A DNA stretch of 64,000 nt, from NCBI RefSeq assembly GCF_002925845.1, contig NZ_PDNI01000062.1, forward strand, positions 16,604 to 80,603, in the 5' to 3' direction. The stretch is from Roseovarius nitratireducens. Its GTDB lineage: Bacteria; Pseudomonadota; Alphaproteobacteria; Rhodobacterales; Rhodobacteraceae. This document shows positions 35,375 to 44,508 of the stretch, piece after piece. The notes beneath the pieces were generated by a model. That model did not search any database. It worked only from the letters and a program-made list of their open reading frames with translations, and was not told the DNA's origin. The position numbers and the translations under genes were made by a program. Numbering within the stretch: position 1 is the first letter of the stretch; every line of letters starts with the position of its first letter.

Positions 35375-36598
35375 ATGACCCAGACCGACACAACGCCGAT
35401 CCGCGCCTGCACCATCAGCAGGGATGTGCAGAACTTCGACCTGCTCATCGAGGACATGGAGGCCACCCTCGGCGAGGCCTGGGGCGATCTGGGCTTTTCC
35501 GAGGCGCTGGCCTTCCTCAACCAGCCCGAGGCCGAGACCCTCGAATTCGTCGCGCTGGCGATGGACGAACACGACGAAGACGACCTGCCGCTGATGAACC
35601 AGATCATCCTCGCTGCCGCCCAGCGCGGAATCAAGAGCATCCTCATCGCCGAGGATGTCAGCCCCGCCGCGCTCCACCAGCTTCTGCGCAACGGGGCGGA
35701 CGAATTCGTGCCCTATCCCCTGCCAGAGCGCGAGTTGCAGGCCGCCATAGAGCGGCTGCGCGCGCCCGCCCCTTCCGCTGCAACCACCACCAAGGCCGAG
35801 CGTCTGCCCGAGGCCAGCGCCGAAGGCGGCGTGATTCTCGCCGTGCAGGGGCTCGCCGGGGGCACCGGGGCAACCACGCTCGCGGTCAACCTCGCCTGGG
35901 AACTGGCCAATATCAACAAGGCAAAGCCGCCGCAGGTCTGCATTTTGGACTTCAGCCTGCAATTCGGCTCGGTCGCCACCTTCCTCGACCTTCCGCGCCG
36001 CGACGTGGTGTTCGAGATGTGGTCGGATACCGAGCGACTCGACGAGGACGTGTTCCGCCAGGCGCTCGTCACCTTCGAGGACAAGCTGCGCGTGCTGACC
36101 GCGCCCACAGATATCCTGCCGCTCGACATAATCGGCCCCGACGACGTGACCCGCGTGCTCGACCTCGCGCGCCGCCATTTCGACTACGTCATCGTCGACA
36201 TGCCCACCACGCTGGTGCAATGGACCGAGACGGTGCTCAACCAATGCCAGATCTATTTCGCCACGCTCGAGCTCGACATGCGCTCGGCGCAGAACACCCT
36301 GCGCATCAAGCGCGCGCTCCAGGCCGAGGACCTGCCGCTAGAGAAGCTGCGCTACTGCCTCAACCGGGCGCCGAAATTCACCGATATCGGGGCGCGGTCC
36401 CGCGTCAAGCGGTTGGCCGAAAGCCTCGAGATCGGGCTCGAGCTTCAGCTTCCCGATGGCGGGCGCGCGGTGTCGCAAAGCGCCGATCACGGGCTGCCGC
36501 TCGCCTCGACCGCCGCCAAGAACCCGCTGCGCCGCGAGATCGCCAAGCTCGCCCAATCGCTGCACGAGCTCGGCCGCGACGAGGCCGAGGCCGCCTGA
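35375..36598 (+). CDS. cpaE: Flp pilus localisation ATPase CpaE (TadZ)
   Basis: This 407-residue protein has an N-terminal receiver-like domain (about 20-130) and a C-terminal ParA/MinD-type ATPase domain. The nucleotide-binding loop reads GLAGGTGATTLAVNLAWEL, where the second conserved Lys of the Walker A motif is Ala, a variation common in TadZ proteins. Switch-like regions are CILDFSLQFGSVATFLDL and YVIVDMPTTLVQWTE. TadZ places the pilus machine at the cell pole. The ATG at 35375 follows GGTGAG. cpaF starts 16 bp after the stop. Confidence 0.94.
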   Translation: MTQTDTTPIRACTISRDVQNFDLLIEDMEATLGEAWGDLGFSEALAFLNQPEAETLEFVALAMDEHDEDDLPLMNQIILAAAQRGIKSILIAEDVSPAALHQLLRNGADEFVPYPLPERELQAAIERLRAPAPSAATTTKAERLPEASAEGGVILAVQGLAGGTGATTLAVNLAWELANINKAKPPQVCILDFSLQFGSVATFLDLPRRDVVFEMWSDTERLDEDVFRQALVTFEDKLRVLTAPTDILPLDIIGPDDVTRVLDLARRHFDYVIVDMPTTLVQWTETVLNQCQIYFATLELDMRSAQNTLRIKRALQAEDLPLEKLRYCLNRAPKFTDIGARSRVKRLAESLEIGLELQLPDGGRAVSQSADHGLPLASTAAKNPLRREIAKLAQSLHELGRDEAEAA

Positions 36599-36614
36599 GG
36601 AAAGGACGCCACAG

Positions 36615-38048
36615 ATGTTTTCGCGCTACAAGAAGTCAGGCGGCGCCACCCCTGCGCACAAGGAGCGCGCCGCGACGGCCAACAAGCCCGAGCCCGCCCC
36701 CAAGGTCACCAGCCTGCGCAGGCCGCCGCAGAAATCGGCGGCGGCGCCTGCGCCCGAGGACAAGGAACGCAAGCGCAAGGAGCGGCTTGGCGAGATCAAG
36801 ATCGAGCTTCACCGCGCGCTGCTCGACAATCTCAACCTCTCCGCGCTAGACACCGCGACCGAGGCCGACCTGCGCGCCGAGATCACCGCCATTTCCTCGG
36901 AAATCCTCCAGGAAAAGGGGATCGTGCTCAACCGCGAGGACCGCGCCCGCCTGACGCAAGAGCTCTACGACGAGGTCAAGGGCCTCGGCCCCCTCGAGAC
37001 GCTGCTCAAGGACGACACGATCAGCGACATCCTCGTGAACGGCCCGCACCAGATCTTCATCGAGCGCGAGGGTCGGCTCGTGGTGAGTGACGTCACCTTC
37101 AAGGACGAAAAGCACCTCCTGCGCATCATCGACAAGATCGTGAGCGCAGTCGGCCGCCGGGTGGACGAATCGAACCCTTACGTCGACGCCCGCCTCGCCG
37201 ACGGCTCGCGATTCAACGCGATGGTGCCGCCCATCGCGGTGGATGGCAGCCTCGTGTCGATCCGCAAGTTCAAGAAGGACAAGCTCGGCATCGACGATCT
37301 CGTGCGCTTCGGCGCTTTTTCCGAGGAAATGGCCGCCTATCTCCAGGCCGCCGTCGCCTGTCGGCTCAACATCGTCGTCTCGGGCGGCACCGGTTCGGGC
37401 AAGACCACCACCCTCAACGCGCTGTCGTCCTTCATCGACAATGCCGAACGCATCCTCACCGTCGAGGACACCGCCGAATTGCAGCTTCAGCAGGCCCATG
37501 TCGGCCGGATGGAGACACGCCCCCCCAACGTCGAGGGCAAGGGCGAGGTGACCGCGCGCGACTGCATCAAGAACGCGCTCCGGATGCGCCCCGACCGGAT
37601 CATCGTCGGCGAGACCCGCGGCGAAGAGGTGATCGACATGCTTCAGGCCATGAATACCGGCCATGACGGCTCGATGACCACGATCCACGCCAACAACGCG
37701 CGCGACGCGTTCAGCCGTCTGGAAAACATGGTCGCGATGGCCGGGATCGAGATGCCGCTCAAGGCGGTGCGCAACCAGATCGCCAGCGCCGTCAACGTCA
37801 TCGTGCAGGCCAACCGCCTGCAGGACGGCTCGCGCCGGATGACCTCGATCACCGAAGTGACCGGGATGGAGGGCGAGGTAATCTCGATGCAGGAGGTGTT
37901 CCGCTTCCAGCGGGTCGGAATCTCGTCCGATAACAAGATCATGGGCCATTTCACCGGCACCGGCGTGCGCTCGCACTTCACCGAGCGCTTCCGCCTGTGG
38001 GGCTACGACCTGCCGCCCTCCATCTACGAACCCATCGCGGCGGAGTGA
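36615..38048 (+). CDS. cpaF: Flp pilus secretion ATPase CpaF (TadA)
   Basis: This 477-residue ATPase of the VirB11/PilT superfamily powers pilus assembly and perhaps retraction. Walker A is [16 protein letters not shown], the Asp box is [26 protein letters not shown], Walker B is [37 protein letters not shown], and a His box lies nearby. The N-terminal 60 residues are charged and low in complexity. The tadB start follows after 4 bp. The start at 36615 is preferred; an open frame upstream overlaps cpaE and is not coding. Confidence 0.96.
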   Translation: MFSRYKKSGGATPAHKERAATANKPEPAPKVTSLRRPPQKSAAAPAPEDKERKRKERLGEIKIELHRALLDNLNLSALDTATEADLRAEITAISSEILQEKGIVLNREDRARLTQELYDEVKGLGPLETLLKDDTISDILVNGPHQIFIEREGRLVVSDVTFKDEKHLLRIIDKIVSAVGRRVDESNPYVDARLADGSRFNAMVPPIAVDGSLVSIRKFKKDKLGIDDLVRFGAFSEEMAAYLQAAVACRLNIVVSGGTGSGKTTTLNALSSFIDNAERILTVEDTAELQLQQAHVGRMETRPPNVEGKGEVTARDCIKNALRMRPDRIIVGETRGEEVIDMLQAMNTGHDGSMTTIHANNARDAFSRLENMVAMAGIEMPLKAVRNQIASAVNVIVQANRLQDGSRRMTSITEVTGMEGEVISMQEVFRFQRVGISSDNKIMGHFTGTGVRSHFTERFRLWGYDLPPSIYEPIAAE

Positions 38049-38052
38049 GACA

Positions 38053-39021
38053 ATGAGCATAGGTTCCGAACCGATCATCTACGGCCTCATCTTCATCGGC
38101 GTTCTGGTGCTTGTCGAGGGGCTCTACCTCACCGTGTTCGGTCGCTCCATCAGCCTCGACAAGCGGGTGAACCGGCGGCTCGAACTGCTCGAGAAGCACG
38201 GCAACCGCGAGCAGGTGATGGAAACCCTCCGCAAGGAGATGGAGCAGCACCTCAAGGCGCGGCGCGTGCCGCTCTACGCGATCCTGTCGGTCAAGGCGCA
38301 GAAGGCGGCCATCGCCTTCACGCCCAAGCAGATCGTGATGATCATGGCCGCCACCGGCGTCCTTGCCTTTCTCGGGTTGACCATCGGCACCGCCACGCCG
38401 CTGCCGGTGCGGATTCTGGTCTCGGCGGCGATGGGCGTTGGCGGCGTCTACATGTGGATTTCCCTGAAGGCATCCAAGCGCATGGGCATGCTCGAGGAAC
38501 AGCTCCCCGACGCGATCGAGCTGATGGTGCGCAGCCTGCGGGTGGGCCACCCGTTTTCCTCGGCCATCGGCATTGTCGCCAACGAGGTGTCCGACCCGCT
38601 CGCCACCGAGTTCGGCGTGATCGCGGACGAGGCCACCTATGGCCGCGATATCGGCGAGGCGCTCAAGGACATGGCAGAGCGGCTCGACATGCAGGACCTG
38701 CGCTTTCTCGCGGTGGCGGTGACCATCCAGCAGCAGGCCGGCGGCAACCTGGCCGAAATCCTCTCGGGGCTGGCCAAGGTGATCCGCGCGCGCTTTCGCC
38801 TGTTTCGCCGCGTCAAGGCGATCACCGCCGAGGCGCAATGGTCGGGCAAGTTCCTGTCGGGCTTTCCGCTATTCGCCATCTTCGGCATCCAGTTGATCAA
38901 GCCCGACTATTACGACGAGGCGATGGACCACCCCTGGTTCATCCCGGCGGTGCTGATCGTCGGCGTATTCCTCGTGCTCAACGTCATCGTCATGCGCGCC
39001 CTCGTGAACATCAAGGTCTGA
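38053..39021 (+). CDS. tadB: Flp pilus inner-membrane platform protein TadB
   Basis: This 322-residue protein has an N-terminal transmembrane helix, a cytoplasmic stretch and a T2SSF (GspF-like) domain. Landmarks are EEQLPDAIELMVRSLRVGHPFSSAIGIVANE and DLRFLAVAVTIQQQAGGNLAEILSGLAKVIRARF. The C-terminus carries paired helices (FIPAVLIVGVFLVLNVIVMRALV). With TadC it forms the membrane platform moved by CpaF. Tightly packed with cpaF and tadC. Confidence 0.95.
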   Translation: MSIGSEPIIYGLIFIGVLVLVEGLYLTVFGRSISLDKRVNRRLELLEKHGNREQVMETLRKEMEQHLKARRVPLYAILSVKAQKAAIAFTPKQIVMIMAATGVLAFLGLTIGTATPLPVRILVSAAMGVGGVYMWISLKASKRMGMLEEQLPDAIELMVRSLRVGHPFSSAIGIVANEVSDPLATEFGVIADEATYGRDIGEALKDMAERLDMQDLRFLAVAVTIQQQAGGNLAEILSGLAKVIRARFRLFRRVKAITAEAQWSGKFLSGFPLFAIFGIQLIKPDYYDEAMDHPWFIPAVLIVGVFLVLNVIVMRALVNIKV

Positions 39022-39031
39022 AAGGTCTTTC

Positions 39032-40015
39032 ATGCCCCTGTCCCCCGCCATCATCCCGCTGCTGATCGACAGCCTCGGCCCGTTCGGTCCGGTGATCGCG
39101 CTGGGCGGCTTCGGTGTCCTTCTGATGTTGGTCACGCTGGGGTTCATGCTCCAGCAAAAGCCCGACCCGCTCGACAAGCTCAAGCAGTATCAGCCCGGCG
39201 CCCAGGCCGCCACGGGCCCGCGCAAGGACACGCTGCGCGCCAAGCGCCAGAACAAGAAGCTCGACAAATACGCCACCTTCCTCGAGCCGCAGGACTCGAA
39301 GCAACTGACCGAGATGCGTCTCAAGCTGATGCAGGCGGGCTACCGGCATCGCGACGCGGTGCGCTATTTCCACGCCGCGCAACTGGGGCTGGCGCTGGGG
39401 TTTCTGGCACTGGGAATCCTCTACTTCCTGCTGTTCAAGGCCGGCGGCGAGACCGATATCAAGACCTCCATCGCCTACATCCTCGGCCCCGGCCTGGTGG
39501 GCTACATGATGCCGAAATACTGGGTCACCAAGCGCCAGCAACAGCGCCAGGAAGAAATCCAGGACGGCTTTCCCGACAGTCTCGACATGATGCTCGTCTG
39601 CGTAGAGGCCGGGCAGTCGATGGACCAGGCGATCATCCGCGTGGCCAAGGAAATCCGCTCCTCCTACCCCGCCCTGTCCGAGGAATACGAGATCGTCGCG
39701 CTCCAGATGAAGGCCGGGCGCGACAAGCCCTCGGTGCTGAGCGAGATGGGCGACCGCTGCGGCGTGCAGGATATCTCCAGCTTCGTCACCACCCTCATCC
39801 AGTCGCAGACCTTCGGCACCCCGGTGGGCGACGCGCTGCGCATCTATGCCGGCGAGATGCGTGACAAACGGGTCATGCGCGCCGAGGAAAAGGCCAACAA
39901 GCTGCCCACCCAGATGACACTGGTCACGATGACGCTTACAGTGCCGCCATTGCTGATCATTCTCGTCGGACCTTCGATGCTCGACATCATGAAGCTGTTC
40001 ACGATGGGCAAGTGA
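39032..40015 (+). CDS. tadC: Flp pilus inner-membrane platform protein TadC
   Basis: This 327-residue protein has three to four transmembrane helices and a T2SSF domain (EEIQDGFPDSLDMMLVCVEAGQSMDQAIIRVAKEI; DISSFVTTLIQSQTFGTPVGDALRIYAGEMRDKR). The final helix is MTLTVPPLLIILVGPSMLDIMKLF. It pairs with TadB as the inner-membrane platform of the pilus. It starts 10 bp after tadB and ends 13 bp before the TPR gene. Confidence 0.95.
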   Translation: MPLSPAIIPLLIDSLGPFGPVIALGGFGVLLMLVTLGFMLQQKPDPLDKLKQYQPGAQAATGPRKDTLRAKRQNKKLDKYATFLEPQDSKQLTEMRLKLMQAGYRHRDAVRYFHAAQLGLALGFLALGILYFLLFKAGGETDIKTSIAYILGPGLVGYMMPKYWVTKRQQQRQEEIQDGFPDSLDMMLVCVEAGQSMDQAIIRVAKEIRSSYPALSEEYEIVALQMKAGRDKPSVLSEMGDRCGVQDISSFVTTLIQSQTFGTPVGDALRIYAGEMRDKRVMRAEEKANKLPTQMTLVTMTLTVPPLLIILVGPSMLDIMKLFTMGK

Positions 40016-40028
40016 AGAAAGGGGCACG

Positions 40029-40580
40029 ATGGCGGGACGGTTGGCGGCGGCTCTGGCGTTCGCGCTGATGCTCGCGTCCTGCACCCCGGCCCCGCCGCAG
40101 GGGCCTTTCGCGCCCGGTGCCGCCCCGGGCAAACCTGCGGCTGTCGATCCGCTTCTGGTCGGGCACCGGCTGATGGACGCGGGCGAATTCGACCTCGCGC
40201 ATCGTGCCTATACCCGCGCCGGTGCCGATCGGGGCCTCACCGCCGATGTGCTCGCGGGGCTGGGCACCGCCAATCTCGCGATGGGTCGGCTCGGCACCGC
40301 CGAACGGCTCCTGCGCCGCGCCATCGAGAGCGACGCGGCGACGCCGGAAATGTGGAACAATCTCGGCGTCGTGCTGGTGGAAAAGGGCGATTTCCTCGAG
40401 GCCGAGCAGTTCCTGCGCCGCGCCTATGCGCTCGATAATGGCACCAGCGACGCGATTCGCGACAACCTGCGTTTGGCTCTCGCAAAATCGCGGGATTCCG
40501 GCTATGATGACGATGTCGAACAAGAATACAAAGTGGTGCGGCGTGGCGGAGGCAAATACCTCCTGCGCAAGATACCATGA
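40029..40580 (+). CDS. tadD: TPR lipoprotein TadD
   Basis: This 183-residue protein starts MAGRLAAALAFALMLASCTP, a lipoprotein signal with lipobox LASC. It carries about three tetratricopeptide repeats (AHRAYTRAGADRGLTADVLAGLGTANLAMGRLGTAERLLRRAIE; PEMWNNLGVVLVEKGDFLEAEQFLRRAYAL). TadD-type pilotins help secretin assembly in the outer membrane. The C-terminal 30 residues are charged and lack repeats. It is followed after 29 bp by a second TPR gene. Confidence 0.9.
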   Translation: MAGRLAAALAFALMLASCTPAPPQGPFAPGAAPGKPAAVDPLLVGHRLMDAGEFDLAHRAYTRAGADRGLTADVLAGLGTANLAMGRLGTAERLLRRAIESDAATPEMWNNLGVVLVEKGDFLEAEQFLRRAYALDNGTSDAIRDNLRLALAKSRDSGYDDDVEQEYKVVRRGGGKYLLRKIP

Positions 40581-40609
40581 CGAGGCCGAGGCAGTAAAAG
40601 GACGCAAGA

Positions 40610-41464
40610 ATGCGCCATTCCATCCGGATTATCCTGTGCGCGACGGGGGCCGTTGTGCTGTCCGCCTGTGCGCCGACCCCGGGCGAAGAGGTCGATCGCG
40701 CCCTGCGCGACATCAACGTCATCGACGAAAGCAACCTCAACGAGGTGATGCTGCAATCGTCCGACCCCGCCGAGGCGGTCGCCTATTTCCAGCGCGCCAC
40801 GGCCAATGATCCCGACCGGATCGACCTGATGCGGGGTCTGGGAAAATCGCTCGTGCGCGCCGGGCGCGCCACCGAGGCGGTCACCGCCTGGGAAAACGTC
40901 ACCAACCACCCCGACGCCGCCGACGCCGACAGCGTGGCGCTGGCCGATGCGCTCATCCGCAACAACGAGTGGAACCGCGCAGCCGAGGTGCTCGACGCGG
41001 TCCCGCCGACCGTCGAGACCTATAACCGCTACCGGCTCGAGGCGATGATCGCCGACAGCGAGAATGACTGGGACAAGGCCGACAGCTTCTACCAGACCGC
41101 CGTCGGCCTCACCACGAAACCGGGCCCGGTGCTGAACAACTGGGGCTATTCCAAGCTCACCCGCGGCGACGCAGCCGGGGCCGAGCGCCTGTTTGCCGAC
41201 GCGGTACGCCAAGCCCCTGGGCTCTTCACCGCCAAGAACAACCTCGTTCTCGCGCGCGGCACGCAGGGCAATTACGCCATGCCGGTCCTGCCGGCCACGC
41301 AGGAGGAACGCGCGCAGCTTCTCTACACGCTGGGCCTCGCGGCGGTGAAACAGGGCGATGTCGCCATCGGCCGCGGCCTGCTGCAAGAGGCGGTCGAAAC
41401 CCATCCGCAACATTTCGACGCCGCCGTGCGCAGCCTGCGCGCGCTCGAAAGCGGCAAAGGCTGA
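40610..41464 (+). CDS. second TPR lipoprotein of the Tad locus
   Basis: This 284-residue protein starts MRHSIRIILCATGAVVLSACAPTP, with lipobox LSAC. It has several TPR-like helical pairs (AVAYFQRATANDPDRIDLMRGLGKSLVRAGRATEAVTAWENVTNHP; VLNNWGYSKLTRGDAAGAERLFADAVRQAPGLFTAKNNLVLA). It resembles TadD more than other TPR families and is a usual second copy in rhodobacterial tad loci. It is probably an outer-membrane-anchored assembly factor. Confidence 0.88.
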   Translation: MRHSIRIILCATGAVVLSACAPTPGEEVDRALRDINVIDESNLNEVMLQSSDPAEAVAYFQRATANDPDRIDLMRGLGKSLVRAGRATEAVTAWENVTNHPDAADADSVALADALIRNNEWNRAAEVLDAVPPTVETYNRYRLEAMIADSENDWDKADSFYQTAVGLTTKPGPVLNNWGYSKLTRGDAAGAERLFADAVRQAPGLFTAKNNLVLARGTQGNYAMPVLPATQEERAQLLYTLGLAAVKQGDVAIGRGLLQEAVETHPQHFDAAVRSLRALESGKG

Positions 41465-41473
41465 GGCCGCCTC

Positions 41474-41974
41474 ATGGGCTTTGACACACCGGCCACGGCG
41501 GCGCTCTGGTTCCTGATCTTCGCCGCGCCGATCTGCCTCTGGGTGGCGTGGAGCGACCTGCGGTCGATGAAAATCCCCAACAAGGCGGTGATCGCGCTGG
41601 TCTGCGTCTATCTCGCGGTGGGGATCGCGGTGCTGCCGCTCCCCGACTACCTGTGGCGGCTGAGCCACCTCGCCGCGCTGCTGCTCGTGGGGATCGGGGC
41701 CAATGCCGCCGGGCTGATGGGCGCGGGCGATGCCAAGTTCATCGCCGCCGCCGGGCCTTTCGTGGCCTTGGGCGACGCATCCGCGGTCATGCTGCTCCTC
41801 GCGGGCGTGCTTCTGGCGGCCTTTGCCACCCACCGCCTCGCACGGATGAGCCCGCTGCGCCGCCTCGCCCCCGGCTGGGCAAGCTGGCATTCCGGTCGCC
41901 GCTTCCCGATGGGGCTCGCGCTCGGGCCGGCGCTCGCGCTCTACCTCGCGCTCGCCGCACTCCACGGGGCCTGA
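41474..41974 (+). CDS. prepilin peptidase (A24 family, TadV/CpaA)
   Basis: This 166-residue membrane aspartic protease cleaves the Flp leader. The two catalytic aspartates are in WVAWSDLRSMKIPNKAV and in the GxGD motif GLMGAGDAKFIAAAGPF. It has about six transmembrane helices and lacks the N-methylation domain of long prepilin peptidases, as expected for TadV-type enzymes. It starts 9 bp after the TPR gene and appears to be the last gene of the pilus operon proper. Confidence 0.94.
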   Translation: MGFDTPATAALWFLIFAAPICLWVAWSDLRSMKIPNKAVIALVCVYLAVGIAVLPLPDYLWRLSHLAALLLVGIGANAAGLMGAGDAKFIAAAGPFVALGDASAVMLLLAGVLLAAFATHRLARMSPLRRLAPGWASWHSGRRFPMGLALGPALALYLALAALHGA

Positions 41975-42038
41975 CCGCGCCGCCGCAGGACTGCCCGGCG
42001 CCAGCCACATTTTGCACAAACTCGGCCCTCATGATGTG

Positions 42039-42051
42039 CCCGTTAAACGGG
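42039..42051. promoter_or_regulatory. CCCGTT-A-AACGGG palindrome upstream of AAA ATPase
   Basis: A perfect 6-bp inverted repeat around a central A lies 22 bp before the ATPase start. It is too short and AT-centred for a normal terminator and could be an operator. No regulator can be named. Confidence 0.35.
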
Positions 42052-42072
42052 TATCGAGGGCAGATCAGCGCC

Positions 42073-43383
42073 ATGAACATGCAAGCCACGACCGGGGTGC
42101 AGCCCCCGCCGCCGCCCAACCGCCTCGAGGAAATGCGGCTGCCGGTGGTGATGATGCGCGACATCCTGCTCAAGACGATGTTTCGCAAGAACCTCGACCT
42201 CGTCAGCGAAATCGCCGACGCCATCTGCCTGCCGCGCGCCGTCACGCAAGAACTTGTCGATCTCTCGCGCACCCAGCGGCTCGTGGAGGCCACCGGCACA
42301 CTGCACGCCAACTCCGGCGGTGAGATGGGATTCCAGCTCACCGACGCGGGCAAGACCCGCGCGCTCGACGCGCTCAGCCAGTCGGAATATTTCGGCGCCA
42401 TGCCGGTGCCGCTCGACGTCTATGCCGACCAGGTCAAGCGCCAGTCGATCCGCAACATCCAGATCACCCGTGACCAGCTCACCTCGGCGATGGGCCACCT
42501 CGTGCTGCCGCCCGCTCTGCTCGACCATCTCGGCCCGGCGGTGAGCGCCGGCCGCTCCATCCTGATGTACGGGCCCCCGGGCAACGGCAAATCCTCGATT
42601 TCCAACGGCATCCGCGACGCGATGGGCGACAAGATCTACGTGCCCCGCGCCATCGAATACGCGGGCCAGGTCATCACCGTCTACGACCCGATCGTGCATT
42701 CCGCCGCCGAGACCGAGACCGACGATCCCAACAGCTTGCGCCGCCGCCGCACCTTTGACACCCGCTACGTGCGCTGCGAGCGCCCGACCGTCGTCACCGG
42801 CGGTGAGTTGAGCCTGTCGATGCTCGACCTGGTCTACAACCCCGTGGCGCGCACCTACCAGGCCCCGCTGCAACTCAAGTCCACCGGCGGCATCTTCATC
42901 GTCGATGACCTCGGCCGCCAGAAAGAGCCGCCGCAATCGCTCATCAACCGCTGGATCGTGCCGCTGGAGGAATCCAAGGACATCCTCGCCCTGCAATCGG
43001 GCGAGAAATTCGAGGTGCCGTTCGACACGCTGGTGATCTTCTCCACCAACTTCCACCCCAACGAGATCTTCGACAAGGCAGCGCTGCGGCGGATCTTCTT
43101 CAAGATCAAGATCGACGGGCCATGCCAGGCCGATTTCCTCAAGATCTTCGCGATGGTCGCCAAGAAGAAGGGCATGCCGCTCGACGAGGCTGCGCTCATC
43201 CACCTCGTCAAGGAAAAATACCCCACGATCAACAGCGTCTACGCTAATTATCAGCCGGTCTTCCTGATCGACCAGATGATCGCGATCTGCGAGTTCGAGG
43301 GCATCCCCTACCAGATGACCCCCGACCTGATCGACCGCGCATGGGCCAACATGTTCGTGCGCGAGGAGGAAATCCTGCACTGA
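42073..43383 (+). CDS. uncharacterised AAA ATPase adjacent to the Tad locus
   Basis: This 436-residue protein has an N-terminal winged-helix-like part (about 1-150) and an AAA ATPase domain. Walker A is MYGPPGNGKSSISNGI, a Walker-B-like stretch is GGIFIVDDLGRQ, and sensor 1 is LVIFSTNFHPNEIFDKAALRRIFFKIKI. The sequence YVRCERPTVVTGGELSLSMLDLVYNP is a strongly conserved-looking linker. Homologues are often seen near tad genes in alphaproteobacteria, but no function is known to me. The start at 42073 (MNMQATTG) was preferred to an upstream ATG at 42031. Tandem hairpins follow about 75 bp after the stop. Confidence 0.75.
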   Translation: MNMQATTGVQPPPPPNRLEEMRLPVVMMRDILLKTMFRKNLDLVSEIADAICLPRAVTQELVDLSRTQRLVEATGTLHANSGGEMGFQLTDAGKTRALDALSQSEYFGAMPVPLDVYADQVKRQSIRNIQITRDQLTSAMGHLVLPPALLDHLGPAVSAGRSILMYGPPGNGKSSISNGIRDAMGDKIYVPRAIEYAGQVITVYDPIVHSAAETETDDPNSLRRRRTFDTRYVRCERPTVVTGGELSLSMLDLVYNPVARTYQAPLQLKSTGGIFIVDDLGRQKEPPQSLINRWIVPLEESKDILALQSGEKFEVPFDTLVIFSTNFHPNEIFDKAALRRIFFKIKIDGPCQADFLKIFAMVAKKKGMPLDEAALIHLVKEKYPTINSVYANYQPVFLIDQMIAICEFEGIPYQMTPDLIDRAWANMFVREEEILH

Positions 43384-43458
43384 CGACGGCGGTCGGTTGT
43401 GGCCTTGAGCGGTCGTTGAACGTCAGTTTCGGGCTGAACCGTCACGGCAAGGTAAGAT

Positions 43459-43504
43459 CAAGAAAGTTTAAAACTTTCTTGTACGGAATCTTTTCAAGAT
43501 TCCG
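43459..43504 (+). terminator. tandem hairpin terminator after the AAA ATPase
   Basis: Hairpin one is CAAGAAAGTTT/AAACTTTCTTG (43459-43481); hairpin two is CGGAATCTT/AAGATTCCG (43484-43504). The design matches the pair after topA at 28822-28866. It lies between convergent genes and may stop transcription from both sides. Confidence 0.7.
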
Positions 43505-43554
43505 TTCATCAACGGCATCGTAAGGCCCATCCCCACCCGCGAAAATCCACGCCC

Positions 43555-44508
43555 TCACCCGCCGAACAGCACCCCGCGCGACAGCGCCTGCCCCGTGCGC
43601 CACAATAGCCCCGCGATGATCGCCACCAGCACGGCCAGCAGCCCGAAGCCGATCGCCGCATGCGCGCCCGATCCCACGGCTTCGGCATGCGTAAAGCTCG
43701 CCACCGTCACCGCCGCCACCGGAAAACTCAGCGCCCATGACGACAGCGAGAACGACAGCGCCGCAAGGCGCGGAATCTGCGCCGCCACGATCAGAACGAA
43801 TAGGTAGGCCAGGTTCAACAGCACCCGGGCAAACGCATCGACGTCCCCCACCAGCCCCACCCAGGCAAGGTAGCCCACGGCGGGCGGCGCCACGAGGATC
43901 ACCAGCGTCGGCTGCAGCCGCTCGGGCAGCGGGTCGTGAAAGATCAGCCGGTTCATCACCAGCGTCAGCAGCACCACCCAGAACATCAGCCCCACCGCGG
44001 CAAAGAACCAGCTCACCTCCACATAGCCCATCGGCACCCCCGCGATGGCCACGATCACGTTGCCCACGGCAGGGATGAACCACGCGGGCGTCAGGTGCCC
44101 ATGCTCGAAGGACCGCGACCCGATCCAGCCCGACACCACCGCCAGCGTCAACACAAGCTGCGCCGGGACCGCCACCAGGAACAGGGCGTGCGCGATCCCC
44201 GGCACCACCTCGAGCATCACCAGCGAGAACAGCACCAGCGAGATCGAGATCGCCGGAAAGAAGGCAAGGCTCACCGGGTGCCGCCATTCCTCCGCCACGG
44301 TGCCGGGATGGCGCACCGCCTTGGCAAGATAGGCCACCGCCACGACGGCGAATACCGCCAGCGTCAGCACATGCGCCACCCCCGAGAGAAGATGCGTGAA
44401 CCCCGCCGCCGCCTCACCCGCCCGCACCGCGAGCGTGAAGCCGCAAAGCCCCATCACCACCGTGAACAGCGTCACCGGAACCTGCGCCAGCGCCACGCCG
44501 CTACGCAC
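43555..44508 (-). CDS. SLAC1/TehA family anion channel or transporter
   Basis: This 317-residue protein has about ten hydrophobic segments in the five-hairpin SLAC1/TehA pattern. Typical landmarks are FTVVMGLCGFTLAVRAGE at the start, WRHPVSLAFFPAISISLVLFSLVML, and PAWFIPAVGNVIVAIAG. Relatives move small anions such as tellurite, malate or chloride. The start is GTG at 44508, overlapping the end of the upstream fumarylacetoacetase-family gene by 8 bases, so the two are co-transcribed. The substrate is unknown. Confidence 0.85.
   Translation of the reverse strand: MRSGVALAQVPVTLFTVVMGLCGFTLAVRAGEAAAGFTHLLSGVAHVLTLAVFAVVAVAYLAKAVRHPGTVAEEWRHPVSLAFFPAISISLVLFSLVMLEVVPGIAHALFLVAVPAQLVLTLAVVSGWIGSRSFEHGHLTPAWFIPAVGNVIVAIAGVPMGYVEVSWFFAAVGLMFWVVLLTLVMNRLIFHDPLPERLQPTLVILVAPPAVGYLAWVGLVGDVDAFARVLLNLAYLFVLIVAAQIPRLAALSFSLSSWALSFPVAAVTVASFTHAEAVGSGAHAAIGFGLLAVLVAIIAGLLWRTGQALSRGVLFGG

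Noticed and set aside
40502-42019. A 505-codon minus-strand frame across the TPR and prepilin peptidase genes
   Set aside because: Low-complexity Arg/Gly/Glu-rich translation with no domain; the plus-strand genes are well supported.
43441-43520. Continuation of the Tad operon through the double hairpin into the SLAC1 gene
   Set aside because: The SLAC1 gene is on the opposite strand and converges on the hairpins.
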